From Meiothermus taiwanensis DSM 14542 (GTDB lineage Bacteria > Deinococcota > Deinococci > Deinococcales > Thermaceae), in NCBI GenBank assembly GCA_000482765.1, contig AXWR01000028.1, positions 1 to 36,680 on the forward strand: a stretch of 36,680 nt of DNA. Direction: 5' to 3'. A program made the translations under genes and the position numbers. Position 1 is the stretch's first letter. Each line of letters starts with the position of its first letter. The notes beneath the pieces were generated by a model. It saw nothing but the letters and a program-made list of their open reading frames with translations, was not told the DNA's origin and searched no databases. Positions 1-6,990 of this stretch are shown in pieces.

Positions 1-311
1 GGGGTTTGTTCTGTTTGGTTCCAAGCAAGATCGCTTTTTCTTTCAACGATGGCTATTCTGCCCGCCGTAGCCGGCCCCCCGTGGTTGGCGCAGGCTGCCT
101 GTGCGCTGCAGCCGGATTGGGTAGAACCATCCGCACAGGGCCAGGCTGCCATGCAGGTGATATAGCCTGTATCACCAGCAGGGGTTGGGGGCGAAGTAGT
201 TTGAGGCGGTTGTTGAGCTTGAGGTGGTGGTTGCGTCCCAGCCTGGGAAGCGACATATAGCCCCACACCGGCCACGCCCAGACCGCCCACCAGCCACCAG
301 ACCCAGTTCAT
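1..311 (-). CDS. Small membrane virion protein, Cys-rich C-terminus (3' end cut by window)
   Basis: An open frame from ATG at 309-311 runs without a stop to the window edge (at least 103 residues). The ATG overlaps the TGA of the upstream gene by ATGA, and a GGAGGG site lies 8 nt upstream. Residues about 3-21 form one hydrophobic helix (MNWVWWLVGGLGVAGVGLYV). A Pro/Gln/Thr-rich linker follows (about 26-46), then a region with at least four Cys (about 53-73). This is the plan of several neighbours: N-terminal anchor, low-complexity spacer, exposed domain. I infer a protein of the virion membrane. No family recognised. Confidence 0.65.
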   Translation of the reverse strand, partial: MNWVWWLVGGLGVAGVGLYVASQAGTQPPPQAQQPPQTTSPPTPAGDTGYITCMAAWPCADGSTQSGCSAQAACANHGGPATAGRIAIVERKSDLAWNQTEQT

Positions 312-586
312 ATCTCATACCCTCCAAGCGGCGTCGAAGGGCGGCAGAGGCTTGGGAAGATCGCGCAGGGGTTGCTGAACGAGCCGTAGCCAAAGCCCGG
401 TGCACCCCCGCCGGGGTTCTGATAGTCGGGGTTCCATCCGTCGTTCCAGCCGGAGCCGGGCTGCTCTTGCTGCTGGTTGTCTGGTTCGGCCGGGTCGGTC
501 TGCGCCTGGGGCTGGCCCAGGGCCTTCCAGCCGAAGTACACCAGCACACCTCCCACCGCAAGCAAAACAAGGGTTTTAGCGTCCAT
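308..586 (-). CDS. Small membrane protein with Gly/Pro/Asn-rich tail
   Basis: A 92-residue protein. I chose ATG at 586 (MDAKTLVLLAVGG) over the longer frame to 634 because GAGGTG lies a few bases upstream and the TM helix then starts at residue 4. Residues about 4-20 are hydrophobic. The remainder is rich in Gln, Pro, Gly, Asn and aromatic residues, with two Cys near the C-terminus. It overlaps the upstream gene by 11 nt and the downstream gene by 4 nt, so it belongs to the same operon. Probably a virion membrane component; function unknown. Confidence 0.65.
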   Translation of the reverse strand: MDAKTLVLLAVGGVLVYFGWKALGQPQAQTDPAEPDNQQQEQPGSGWNDGWNPDYQNPGGGAPGFGYGSFSNPCAIFPSLCRPSTPLGGYEI

Positions 587-773
587 TTCGCACCTCTTCT
601 TTTTTCCTGGCCCTGGCCTGGGCCGATAGTTCAACCTGGATCGCCAGGTGTTTTTCTATCTGCCTCATGGCCGCTTTTATCTCCTGCAGATCGCTGAAGA
701 CCAGCTTCAGAAAAGCCAGAAAGGCCACCACCCCCAGGCCCTTGTCCACGGCGTCCAGGAATTCCATCAGCAA
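576..773 (-). CDS. Holin-like small membrane protein
   Basis: A 65-residue protein with one hydrophobic segment at about 14-28 (LGVVAFLAFLKLVF), a long amphipathic helix, and a strongly basic C-terminus (RARKKEEVRNGR). That layout resembles small holins or membrane-bound virion proteins. It overlaps the upstream gene by 7 nt and the next gene by 11 nt. A second holin candidate lies beside the amidase (5363-5557), so this one could equally be structural. Function not established. Confidence 0.6.
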   Translation of the reverse strand: MLMEFLDAVDKGLGVVAFLAFLKLVFSDLQEIKAAMRQIEKHLAIQVELSAQARARKKEEVRNGR

Positions 774-1408
774 AACACCCCCTGGGCTTCCAGATCAGCA
801 ATCCGGCGGCGCAGGTTGTTGATCTGCTGCCGCGCTTCTTCCGCCTGGCGCTGGGCCTCCTGGTACTGGTTGCGCAGATTCTGCACCTGGTTATAGGCGG
901 CCCCGATCTGGCTGTTGATGCGGTCAATGTCCGCCCAGGTATCGTCCCAGGAGCTGCCTTCTTTTTTGGGGTGTTTGCGCTGCTCGAGGCCACCCCCGGC
1001 CTGCAGGAAGGTCATGCAGGCGTTGTAGGCGTCCTGGTTGGTCTGGGTGCCGCTTACTGTCCACCATTCGTTGATACCGCATATTGGAAAGCCGTTGCAG
1101 TGGTACTGGAAGGTGGGATCCTGGGCGTAACTGCGGCAGTTGCCCTGGGCCAGGCTTTCCAGGTCGCGCATCTTTTTTTCGGCATCGGCCCGCAGGTCTT
1201 CGTACTCTTTCAATTTGGAGCGGTATCCGGTGAGCACCTGGCACAAACTGGTGCGCTCCTGCCCTGAAACACCGGGGTGGGTGGGCACCTGGGGCGGGAT
1301 GCCGGGCACCGTCTCCTCCGCTTTGGGCCGGCTCCTGGCGTAGGTGTACAGCCCAAAGGCGACCAGGCCTCCGGCGCCCACAACAGCGAATACCTCAATC
1401 GGCTTCAC
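767..1408 (-). CDS. N-terminally anchored coiled-coil virion protein
   Basis: A 213-residue protein. Residues about 5-24 form an N-terminal membrane helix (VFAVVGAGGLVAFGLYTYA) followed by a Pro-rich stretch. A central region with several Cys (C56, C91, C104, C110, C131 approximately) could form disulfides. Residues about 155-210 are a heptad-like coiled coil rich in Gln, Glu and Arg, ending in FC at the extreme C-terminus. Its start overlaps the upstream gene by 14 nt. In this operon position it is a good candidate for a vertex, spike or membrane-associated virion protein, but I recognise no family. Confidence 0.65.
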   Translation of the reverse strand: MKPIEVFAVVGAGGLVAFGLYTYARSRPKAEETVPGIPPQVPTHPGVSGQERTSLCQVLTGYRSKLKEYEDLRADAEKKMRDLESLAQGNCRSYAQDPTFQYHCNGFPICGINEWWTVSGTQTNQDAYNACMTFLQAGGGLEQRKHPKKEGSSWDDTWADIDRINSQIGAAYNQVQNLRNQYQEAQRQAEEARQQINNLRRRIADLEAQGVFC

Positions 1409-1736
1409 GCCCCAACCTCCACAGAATCACGCCGAGCAGGCCCGCGCCGGTAACCAATAACAGCGCGGCCTGGCCTGAACGAGCGGCCTGGTAGTTGTAG
1501 TAGATGCGGGTGCGCTGGGTGTCCTCCTGCCAGTAGCCCAGGTCACGCTGGGCTGCGGCTTTGGCTTCCTCCGCCCGGCGCAGCTCGGCCCACTGGGCAA
1601 TGGCCCCGTCCACCAGGTTCCGCGAGGTCTGAACCTGGGCTCGAGCGGCCTCTTCAATAGCCCTGGCTTTGCGATCTTCGCCAAGAAACCCAAAGAGACC
1701 CCCCAGCGCACTTCCGAGAAACCCAAGCAACTCCAT
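1395..1736 (-). CDS. Coiled-coil membrane virion protein
   Basis: A 113-residue protein. The N-terminus is a Gly-rich amphipathic or hydrophobic segment (MELLGFLGSALGGLFGFLG), the centre a charged Ala/Glu/Arg helix likely to be coiled coil, and residues about 88-108 a C-terminal TM helix ending in WRLGREAD. It starts 1 nt after the preceding stop. The mirrored arrangement of this protein and the preceding gene (coiled coil plus C-terminal anchor) suggests two small proteins lining the viral membrane. Function inferred from context only. Confidence 0.62.
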   Translation of the reverse strand: MELLGFLGSALGGLFGFLGEDRKARAIEEAARAQVQTSRNLVDGAIAQWAELRRAEEAKAAAQRDLGYWQEDTQRTRIYYNYQAARSGQAALLLVTGAGLLGVILWRLGREAD

Positions 1737-1737
1737 C

Positions 1738-2076
1738 TCAATCCCGCAGCATCAAGACCAACACCAGTACCAGCGCGGCGGCCCCCACCACCCAGACCCA
1801 GGCTGGCACCGCGGGCTGGGGTTGCACCGCGATGCCGGCAGCCCTGGCTTTCTCGGCCTCGGCCAGGGCCCTGGCCTTTTCGGCTTCGGCCTGTGCTTTC
1901 AGCAGGTCGTACCGGGCCTTTTCCTGGTCGGTGTAGATGTAGGGGTCTAACAGGGAACTCACATCTCTCAGGCCGCCAAGGATCTGCTTCCACAGCGGCG
2001 GCTCTGCCGGGCCGCTGGTTGCCAGGTTGTTGTCGTTGAAGGTGATCTGGTAGGCGTTGCCGGTGCTGAAGCTCAT
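1738..2076 (-). CDS. C-terminally anchored small virion protein
   Basis: A 112-residue protein just downstream of the large capsid gene. Residues about 55-83 are an Ala/Glu/Lys-rich helix made of repeated EAEKARA-like units, then a Pro-rich hinge (QPQPAVPAW) and a C-terminal TM helix (about 92-110). The N-terminal 50 residues look globular. ATG at 2076 is preceded by GGAGGGCG. Being directly after the capsid genes, it is a candidate minor capsid or membrane-cement protein. No family recognised. Confidence 0.62.
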   Translation of the reverse strand: MSFSTGNAYQITFNDNNLATSGPAEPPLWKQILGGLRDVSSLLDPYIYTDQEKARYDLLKAQAEAEKARALAEAEKARAAGIAVQPQPAVPAWVWVVGAAALVLVLVLMLRD

Positions 2077-2090
2077 ACGCTACGCCCTCC

Positions 2091-2966
2091 TTACAGCCCC
2101 GCCCGGTTCTCCAGCTCGGCCAGGCGGTTGATCTGGCCCTTATCCAGCACCTGCACCCGGCGGGCCAGGGCCGCGATGTGGACGTAGTGGCCCGCCCGGT
2201 CGTTCCAGACCATGGGCACCTGGGTGGTGCGTACCTCGAGCACCAGCCGGGTGCCCGGCACCAGCTCCACCTGCTGCGGCCAGGCCAGCATGGTTTCCAG
2301 GTTGTTCTGGTCAACCGAGTGCATGGTGCCGAAGGACTGGTTGAACACCGTCGCTACACTATCGTCAATCCCGCCCGCGTCCCGGGCCACCCGGAAGCGG
2401 AACTGGCCGTCGGCATGGGTGTAGTAAATCTCGATGTTGCTGGTGGTGGGCACCCCCGCCGGCTCGGTGAATGTTACCTGGCCGCCGGCGTAGTTCACGC
2501 TGGTAATAACGAGTTTTTGCCACACCCCACCCACCTGGGCCCATACCGCCACGTCGGGGTGGTAGGCAGAGGGCAGGGTGGGGGCCCCCTGGGCGCTCTG
2601 GATCAGGTAGGGCAGGTTGACGGTGCGGGCCTGGGGTGCGCCCAGGTTCTGCCCGGCCACGGTCTGCTGCCCCTTCAGGTAGACGCGCAAGCGTTTCTCC
2701 CCCGCCATAACGCGGAAGTGGGCGGTCTCGGGGGTGCGCATCTGGGCCAGCGGAAACCACTCGTTGGCCCGGTAGGGGAAGCCAGTACTTTCGATGTCCT
2801 CCCCGTCAATCCAGGCGAAGGCCCAGTCGCTCATCTGCACCGCTGCGGGTGCCGGGCGAACTGGTGCAGCCGCCTGCTGGGAGTTCGAGGTTTCCAGGCG
2901 GGGCAAATCACGAAAGGTGTCCAGGCCACGCCGAAGCAGGTTGCCAAGGTTATCCAGGATAGCCAT
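2091..2966 (-). CDS. Large major capsid protein, P23-77 VP17-like
   Basis: A 291-residue protein, the same length that I remember for VP17, the large major capsid protein of Thermus phage P23-77. It also follows a VP16-sized gene, as in that phage. The sequence is soluble and beta-rich after about residue 40, without TM helices. That fits a single vertical beta-barrel that combines with the small capsid protein to tile the icosahedral shell over the inner membrane. The N-terminal 40 residues are helical with a Pro/Ala-rich linker and may contact the membrane. Start ATG 2966 follows AGGAGGAAC. Assignment rests on length, order and composition; a structure prediction would be decisive. Confidence 0.75.
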   Translation of the reverse strand: MAILDNLGNLLRRGLDTFRDLPRLETSNSQQAAAPVRPAPAAVQMSDWAFAWIDGEDIESTGFPYRANEWFPLAQMRTPETAHFRVMAGEKRLRVYLKGQQTVAGQNLGAPQARTVNLPYLIQSAQGAPTLPSAYHPDVAVWAQVGGVWQKLVITSVNYAGGQVTFTEPAGVPTTSNIEIYYTHADGQFRFRVARDAGGIDDSVATVFNQSFGTMHSVDQNNLETMLAWPQQVELVPGTRLVLEVRTTQVPMVWNDRAGHYVHIAALARRVQVLDKGQINRLAELENRAGL

Positions 2967-2978
2967 TGTTCCTCCTGC

Positions 2979-3488
2979 CTAGATAGTGGAGTTGTCCACG
3001 CCCACCGGCAGTTCGATCCGGGTACGGGCGTCGGCCAGGGCAGGCGTCGCGCTGGATTCCACGTAAACTTCCAGAATGTCCCCCTCCCGGAAGGCAAAGC
3101 CCTGGGGGGTTACCCCGCCCTTGGCCGGGCTCAGGGTGGCGAGGATGTTCTGGTAGTACTTCGCATCGCGCTGTTGCGCCTCGCTCAGGTCGTAGTACCC
3201 GGCGTACTGGATTTTGCCCAGGAACTCCGGCGCATCGAAGCCACGGGTCTTGCGGGCCAGGAAAACGTCGGTGTCGTGGGGGAGCTGGTTGCCACCCGTA
3301 TCGTAGAGCTTCAGCACCACGGGCAGGGGGTTGGCGATAACCCACGAAGCCCCCTGGGGCACCACGAACTCCGCCACCTTCACCCGCTGCCTGCCGGTGT
3401 AGTCGCGGTAATCCGGGCCGCCCTTGATCAGGGTGATGGGGCGGGCGCTGGGCCGAATGGTTTTGATGCGGTTAAAAGCCTCCTGCAT
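2979..3488 (-). CDS. Small major capsid protein, P23-77 VP16-like
   Basis: A 169-residue soluble, beta-rich protein immediately upstream of the large capsid gene (12-nt gap). P23-77 VP16 is about the same size and occupies the same place. Several short strands with aromatic residues ([29 protein letters not shown]) are what a single beta-barrel would show. ATG 3488 is preceded by AGGAGGAAAC. With the VP17-like protein it should form the heteromeric capsomers. The adjacent pair is the strongest evidence for the virus type. Confidence 0.75.
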   Translation of the reverse strand: MQEAFNRIKTIRPSARPITLIKGGPDYRDYTGRQRVKVAEFVVPQGASWVIANPLPVVLKLYDTGGNQLPHDTDVFLARKTRGFDAPEFLGKIQYAGYYDLSEAQQRDAKYYQNILATLSPAKGGVTPQGFAFREGDILEVYVESSATPALADARTRIELPVGVDNSTI

Positions 3489-3503
3489 GTTTCCTCCTAA
3501 TCA

Positions 3504-3920
3504 CTAGTCAATGGCCAGCAGGGTCATGACCAAATTTGCAAACGACCCTGCCGCGACTCCCAGACCGATGTAGTCCACCATGGGGTCATCGGTCAGCTTG
3601 TTGTTGATGAGCAGGGTTCCGAGTAGAACGCCGCCCAGGTTCAGCAGCAGCCGATTGGTGTAGGCGTTGGGCACTTCCGTGGTGGTGGGCTTTCCGTCGC
3701 TGCCCACCTTGTAGTAGCGCACCTTGCCGTCCGGGCCCTTAGCGGCCCAGCCAAACAGGTCACGCCGACTGGTGTAGATGGTTTTGCGGGCCATATAGGC
3801 CCCCAACACGCCCAGGGAGGTGGCGACCACAATTGGGTTCTGCACCACCTCCAGGGGGTTGGAGGTGCTGGCTAGCTTTTGCATGTCCCGGCCCGCTTGA
3901 ATCGCCGCCTGTTCCGCCAT
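3504..3920 (-). CDS. Membrane protein between ATPase and capsid genes (VP15 position)
   Basis: A 138-residue protein. Hydrophobic stretches lie at about 27-44 (QNPIVVATSLGVLGAYMA), 90-106 (LLLNLGGVLLGTLLI) and 116-136 (YIGLGVAAGSFANLVMTLL). Between the first two is a basic, soluble loop (about 48-85). ATG 3920 has AAGGAGGAGT upstream. It lies between the packaging ATPase and the small capsid protein, the position of VP15 in P23-77, so a virion membrane protein is likely. The 148-bp gap upstream holds a strong hairpin set (see 3992-4055). Confidence 0.65.
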   Translation of the reverse strand: MAEQAAIQAGRDMQKLASTSNPLEVVQNPIVVATSLGVLGAYMARKTIYTSRRDLFGWAAKGPDGKVRYYKVGSDGKPTTTEVPNAYTNRLLLNLGGVLLGTLLINNKLTDDPMVDYIGLGVAAGSFANLVMTLLAID

Positions 3921-3991
3921 TACTCCTCCTTACCGATACCAGCGTGGGCAGCCGCTGGCCTGAAAAGCAAGCGCAAGGGGAAGGTGCAAAG

Positions 3992-4055
3992 CGGCAGGTC
4001 AAAGCGGCCCTAAAGTACACCCCGGCAGGCTGCTTTGACCTGCCGGGGTGTACTT
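3992..4055. other. Two mutually exclusive perfect stems upstream of the capsid genes
   Basis: Stem A pairs 3992-4005 (CGGCAGGTCAAAGC) with 4032-4045, 14 bp. Stem B pairs 4013-4029 (AAGTACACCCCGGCAGG) with 4039-4055, 17 bp with a 9-nt loop. Both use 4039-4045, so only one can form at a time. There is no run of T on either strand, so a simple intrinsic terminator is unlikely. The element lies in the untranslated gap between the ATPase gene and the capsid block; an attenuator, RNA processing site or stability element is inferred. Confidence 0.6.
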
Positions 4056-4068
4056 GTTGCGTCTGGCT

Positions 4069-4743
4069 CTACAAACGCACCCACATCCTGCGCCGGGGGT
4101 TTTGGGGGTTGCGCAGCACCAGGCCCCCCTCTTCCCGATCCAGGTTCTTTACACCGTACTCCGGGGGCAGGCCGTCGTCCGGGCGGGCCAGGGTGCGCAC
4201 CCGCTCGCCCAGCTCGGGGAAGTGCTCGGAAACTGCCCGCACGTCGTTGGGCTCGGTGACCCGGAAGGTGACCAGGTGGGAGGCCTGCTTGCGCACGCCG
4301 GGATCTATCCCCCCGGTGAGGCCCTGGAGCATCTGGGTCACGAAGATGGCGTTGTGCCCAGCCTCGCGCCCCCCGGTGAGCACCTCAAACAACCCTTTGG
4401 GCACTGCCCCCCTAGGGAAGAAGTGGTAGGCCTCGTCCATCAACAACAAAACATCCCGCTGGCGCATGATCTCCGCTCCCAGGGCATCCAAAAAAGAGCG
4501 CGGGTCGTAGCCCGTGACGTGGAAGAAGACCCTGCTGTGACGCCGCAGGGCCCGGCTTGGATCGCCTTCTTCCTTTACCCGGAAGCGGGCCTCGCAAAGG
4601 TCGGAGAACTCCGTTTTGCGGTTGACGATGACCAGCTTTCGGAAGCGCCCCATCATGCGAAGCAGGATTTGACGGGCCAGGGTGGACTTCCCCGACCCCG
4701 ACTTGCCCACGATGAGGATGCGGAAGGTCTGTCTACCGGCCAT
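4069..4743 (-). CDS. Genome-packaging ATPase (FtsK/HerA superfamily)
   Basis: A 224-residue P-loop NTPase. Walker A is GKSGSGKST at residues 13-21, Walker B is VLLLMDE ending at D103-E104, and GGREAGHNAIFVTQ (about 133-146) supplies the sensor Gln. The short single-domain form is that of packaging ATPases of tailless membrane viruses (PRD1 P9, P23-77, haloarchaeal SH1), which drive DNA into preformed capsids. Its ATG lies inside the last codons of the toxin gene upstream (11-nt overlap) and has no clear Shine-Dalgarno site, so its translation is probably coupled to the toxin gene. Start choice is supported by the N-terminal beta strand directly before the P loop. Confidence 0.85.
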   Translation of the reverse strand: MAGRQTFRILIVGKSGSGKSTLARQILLRMMGRFRKLVIVNRKTEFSDLCEARFRVKEEGDPSRALRRHSRVFFHVTGYDPRSFLDALGAEIMRQRDVLLLMDEAYHFFPRGAVPKGLFEVLTGGREAGHNAIFVTQMLQGLTGGIDPGVRKQASHLVTFRVTEPNDVRAVSEHFPELGERVRTLARPDDGLPPEYGVKNLDREEGGLVLRNPQNPRRRMWVRL

Positions 4744-5155
4744 AGGGTGCGATTTTTTTCAATAACCAGGAAAGGCTGACGATTTTTGTGCTGTTGATTT
4801 TTTTGAGTTGCAGTAGATGGTTTTTATCTCCGCTGACGAGGTAATCAGCTTTGCTGGCTACCGCGATAGCCAAGATGATGTCGTCATCCGGGTCAGGCGA
4901 AGCTTTAACCCCTTGAGTGGGCCGCACCAGGATTGCTGCTTGTCGAAAAAGCGAGATGAAGTGTCCTATCTCTTGGGGAGATAACACCCCAGGGAATTTT
5001 TCCCGTAGCACCCGTTTGAGTTCATTTAGTTGCTCAATGGCAGTGACAATTTCAAAGCGTTCTTTTTCCAGACCGAAAGTGACTACCAAGCGATAGGCTT
5101 TGCCTTTTTTCAGCAAGGCAGCGATGAGTACATTAGTGTCAAGAACGATTTTCAA
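4733..5155 (-). CDS. PIN-domain toxin (COG1569-type, VapC-like ribonuclease)
   Basis: A 140-residue PIN domain. The family acids are visible: D6 in LDTNV, E41/E45 after the first helices, the D88-PDDD cluster and D110 in VSGD. Such proteins are Mg-dependent RNases acting as toxins, restrained by the protein encoded just upstream, whose gene overlaps this one by 17 nt. Base composition is clearly lower in GC than the flanking virion genes, suggesting separate acquisition. The pair sits inside the late operon, and the packaging ATPase starts within this gene's 3' end. It may maintain the lysogen or block competing phages; this is inference. Confidence 0.85.
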   Translation of the reverse strand: MKIVLDTNVLIAALLKKGKAYRLVVTFGLEKERFEIVTAIEQLNELKRVLREKFPGVLSPQEIGHFISLFRQAAILVRPTQGVKASPDPDDDIILAIAVASKADYLVSGDKNHLLQLKKINSTKIVSLSWLLKKIAPYGR

Positions 5156-5348
5156 GGCGTTGGAAGATTTCCTTTTCGCTTAGTTTGATCCGTCCACTTG
5201 TCGCTTTCATGAATTCGGCCAGTTTCTTTTTGGCTTTTTTACGCTTGATTTCTTCTTCCAGAAGGCGAACTGCTTTTTGACTCCAACCTGGACCATATTC
5301 TTTCTTGAAGCGCTCGAGTTCTTTTTCTAGTGCAGCAGGTAAGGCCAT
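5139..5348 (-). CDS. Antitoxin partner of the PIN toxin
   Basis: A 69-residue, highly charged helical protein (MALPAALEKELERF onward). Lys/Glu-rich helices at about 24-42 are followed by a C-terminal segment likely to wrap the toxin. ATG at 5348 was chosen because the longer frame upstream overlaps the preceding gene and is Arg/Gly-rich noise. This ATG also follows a promoter-like TATTCT by exactly 6 nt, so the message may be leaderless. It lies 14 nt after the holin-like gene and overlaps the toxin gene. AT-rich like its partner. I do not see a clear AbrB or RHH motif, so the DNA-binding class is open. Confidence 0.75.
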   Translation of the reverse strand: MALPAALEKELERFKKEYGPGWSQKAVRLLEEEIKRKKAKKKLAEFMKATSGRIKLSEKEIFQRLENRS

Positions 5349-5354
5349 ATTTCC

Positions 5355-5384
5355 AGAATAGCTTAGGCTTGGTAGCTTTGCCAC
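5355..5384 (-). promoter_or_regulatory. Putative internal promoter of the toxin-antitoxin pair
   Basis: On the minus strand GTGGCA (5379-5384) and TATTCT (5355-5360) are separated by 18 nt, and the antitoxin ATG follows the -10 by 6 nt, the geometry of leaderless genes in Deinococcus-Thermus. It would allow expression in the lysogen while the late operon is silent. The -35 match is only fair. Confidence 0.45.
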
Positions 5385-5557
5385 AGCTCCCACCCTGCCC
5401 AGGCGGCCAGGGCGAAGGCGACCACGGCCTGGGCGGTCTCGCACTTGGGGCAGCCCTGCCCTTCGCGCAGGTTCTTTAGGCGGCCCAGGCCCAGGTAGAG
5501 GCTACCGGCCAGCACGGCGATGGGGAAGGCGTTGTTTTTGATGGCATCAAAATTCAC
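5363..5557 (-). CDS. Holin candidate, two TM helices with CPKC motif
   Basis: A 64-residue protein with TM helices at about 10-26 (AFPIAVLAGSLYLGLG) and 43-60 (AQAVVAFALAAWAGWELW). The short loop between them is charged and contains CPKC. Size, topology and position (start overlapping the amidase stop by 4 nt, ATGA) fit a class II holin working with that amidase. The CxxC pair is unusual for a holin and could be redox- or metal-responsive; that is speculation. Confidence 0.6.
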   Translation of the reverse strand: MNFDAIKNNAFPIAVLAGSLYLGLGRLKNLREGQGCPKCETAQAVVAFALAAWAGWELWQSYQA

Positions 5558-6150
5558 ACCACTACCTCCTGCACGTAGGACGCTATAGGAGACGCGACGG
5601 CTTGAGCCCGTGCAATCCGCTCTTCCCGCGAAACAGGGCGCGTGGGGCCAAACTCCACCAGCACCGCCGGGCCTGGAAAGTCGTCAATGTAGAGCCGGCC
5701 AAACCGACTGGCAGACGAAGGGCGAACCCATGCCCCTCTCAGAACTGCGGCAATCCGTTCGGCCAGGCTCCGGGATAGCGGATGCGCGGAATAGTACACC
5801 CCAGGGCCCGGAGCGGTGGGGGTGTCGTGGTGCACACTGACAAAAACCCGGGCCCCCTGCGCCTGGGCCATGCGGGTTCTCTCGGCCAGGGGAACAAACA
5901 CGTCTGTGGTGCGGGTGAAGCCCACTGTGTAGCCCAGGGCCACCAGGTACTCTTTGAGGGTAAGGGCCTGCGCCAGGTTGAGATCGCTTTCGCGGGTTCC
6001 CGAATTGGGATCCACCGCCCCAGGGTCGCGCCCACCGTGCCCGGGATCCAAAACCAGATATGCACTTTTTTTAGGCCTGGGCTGGTTCATCAGCACTACC
6101 CCCAGCAGGAGGATTAGGAGCACTCCGAGCCCGTATTTCCTGAACCGCAC
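5554..6150 (-). CDS. N-acetylmuramoyl-L-alanine amidase (Amidase_3), membrane-anchored
   Basis: A 198-residue Zn amidase that cuts the bond between MurNAc and L-Ala in peptidoglycan. Catalytic-domain signatures are DPGHGG with H38, E54 in RESDLN, SVHH with H107/H108, and the catalytic Glu E166 in VEFGPT. Residues 8-21 form a single N-terminal TM or uncleaved signal (GLGVLLILLLGVVL). Start is GTG at 6150, preceded by GGAGGT with 5-nt spacing; an overlapping ATG belongs to another frame. It overlaps the upstream gene by 80 nt and the holin candidate by 4 nt. Likely the phage lysin, or a virion-bound enzyme used at entry. Confidence 0.85.
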   Translation of the reverse strand: MRFRKYGLGVLLILLLGVVLMNQPRPKKSAYLVLDPGHGGRDPGAVDPNSGTRESDLNLAQALTLKEYLVALGYTVGFTRTTDVFVPLAERTRMAQAQGARVFVSVHHDTPTAPGPGVYYSAHPLSRSLAERIAAVLRGAWVRPSSASRFGRLYIDDFPGPAVLVEFGPTRPVSREERIARAQAVASPIASYVQEVVV

Positions 6151-6604
6151 GCATACCTCCGTAGACGCTCATGGCCATTACCCCTGCCCCCAGCAGGATG
6201 CGCAGCCAGGGGGGCAGATGCTCCACACCCCCTTGCAGCGGCAGGCGGTTCTTGCCAATACCGTAGGCGGCCAGGGCCTCCCCCACCTTGAGCGCGTCCA
6301 GCACCGGGGCGGGTGGGAGCATGGGGAGTACGCCCCCCTGGAAGGCCCGGGTGAAGGCCTCCACCTCTTCCTGGGTTTGCAGCCTCAGCCCCAGGATTAG
6401 CATCCAGGTGGCCCCCTGAACCAGATCGGCCCCGGTAAAGGGTTCGATGGGTGGGGGTTCGGGGGGAAGGTCGGAGAAAGAGGCCTCCCCCTTGTCGTCT
6501 TCCAGGTTCTGGAAGCCTTCGTCAGTAGATGATGGGGCCGGATCCGGAAATCGCAGAACCGCCGGTTCTGCTTCCGCCGCAGTTCCCACAGGGGGTTGTT
6601 GCAC
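6071..6604 (-). CDS. Virion protein with acidic Pro-rich N-terminus and C-terminal TM
   Basis: A 177-residue protein. Start is GTG at 6604 with AAAGGAGG 5 nt upstream, giving an 83-nt overlap with the preceding gene. The first 55 residues are acidic and Pro-rich (disordered). Residues about 58-130 look helical and moderately hydrophobic. A TM helix sits at about 132-150 (LRILLGAGVMAMSVYGG), followed by a short Pro/Ala tail. No family recognised; from its place among TM proteins I infer a virion membrane protein. Confidence 0.62.
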   Translation of the reverse strand: MQQPPVGTAAEAEPAVLRFPDPAPSSTDEGFQNLEDDKGEASFSDLPPEPPPIEPFTGADLVQGATWMLILGLRLQTQEEVEAFTRAFQGGVLPMLPPAPVLDALKVGEALAAYGIGKNRLPLQGGVEHLPPWLRILLGAGVMAMSVYGGMRAVQEIRARSAPNPPAGGSADEPAQA

Positions 6605-6935
6605 CGGTGCCTCCTTTCATACCCAGGACTGCCGCAGCCACTACCAGCACCGCACCCAGAACGGCCACGGCGTACCCCTGAACAGATTTGGGAGTAGGTT
6701 TGGGGTTGGCAGGCTCGGCTTTTTCTTTGGAAACCTTTTCCGAAGGGTTTTCGTTTTCAACCGCCGCTGTTTTTGGCATGGATACCTCGGGCTGTGATTC
6801 CACTGCCTGGGTCACAACGGGATCGAGTTCGTCAGGCCCCAGGGGAACGGCCTCCACCTGGCGGGGCGCTTCAGGTTGCGAAGCTGGCATCTCCACCGGT
6901 TCTGCCAAGAGTGGTTCTGGCAGCCTCAGGGTCAT
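6522..6935 (-). CDS. Single-TM virion protein with long disordered N-terminus
   Basis: A 137-residue protein. Residues 1-83 are Pro/Glu/Ala-rich with no hydrophobic core. A TM helix follows (about 86-107, GYAVAVLGAVLVVAAAVLGM), then a Gly/Ser/Thr tail with a CGNCGG pair of Cys. ATG 6935 has GGAGG 6 nt upstream; that site is formed by the last codons of the 16-codon gene before it. Same build as several neighbours. Function unknown. Confidence 0.62.
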   Translation of the reverse strand: MTLRLPEPLLAEPVEMPASQPEAPRQVEAVPLGPDELDPVVTQAVESQPEVSMPKTAAVENENPSEKVSKEKAEPANPKPTPKSVQGYAVAVLGAVLVVAAAVLGMKGGTGATTPCGNCGGSRTGGSAISGSGPIIY

Positions 6936-6938
6936 GGT

Positions 6939-6989
6939 TTACCTCCGGCTCTTCCGGGCTTTGCGTTTGCGGGTTTTACGCCGGTACAT
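6939..6989 (-). CDS. 16-residue, extremely basic peptide
   Basis: ATG at 6989 is preceded by GGAGGT with 4-nt spacing and encodes MYRRKTRKRKARKSRR then TAA. Twelve of 16 residues are Arg or Lys. The Shine-Dalgarno site lies in the last codons of the gene upstream, and this peptide's own last codons supply the GGAGG for the gene downstream, so it is tightly placed between two real genes with 1- and 3-nt gaps. A DNA-condensing or packaging peptide is possible. The rival view is that it is only a translational bridge between its neighbours. Confidence 0.55.
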   Translation of the reverse strand: MYRRKTRKRKARKSRR

Positions 6990-6990
6990 G

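Noticed and set aside
2178..3500. 440-codon frame on the + strand across the capsid genes
   Set aside because: Antisense shadow of the two capsid genes in GC-rich DNA; no ribosome site and a low-complexity Gly/His/Val-rich product.
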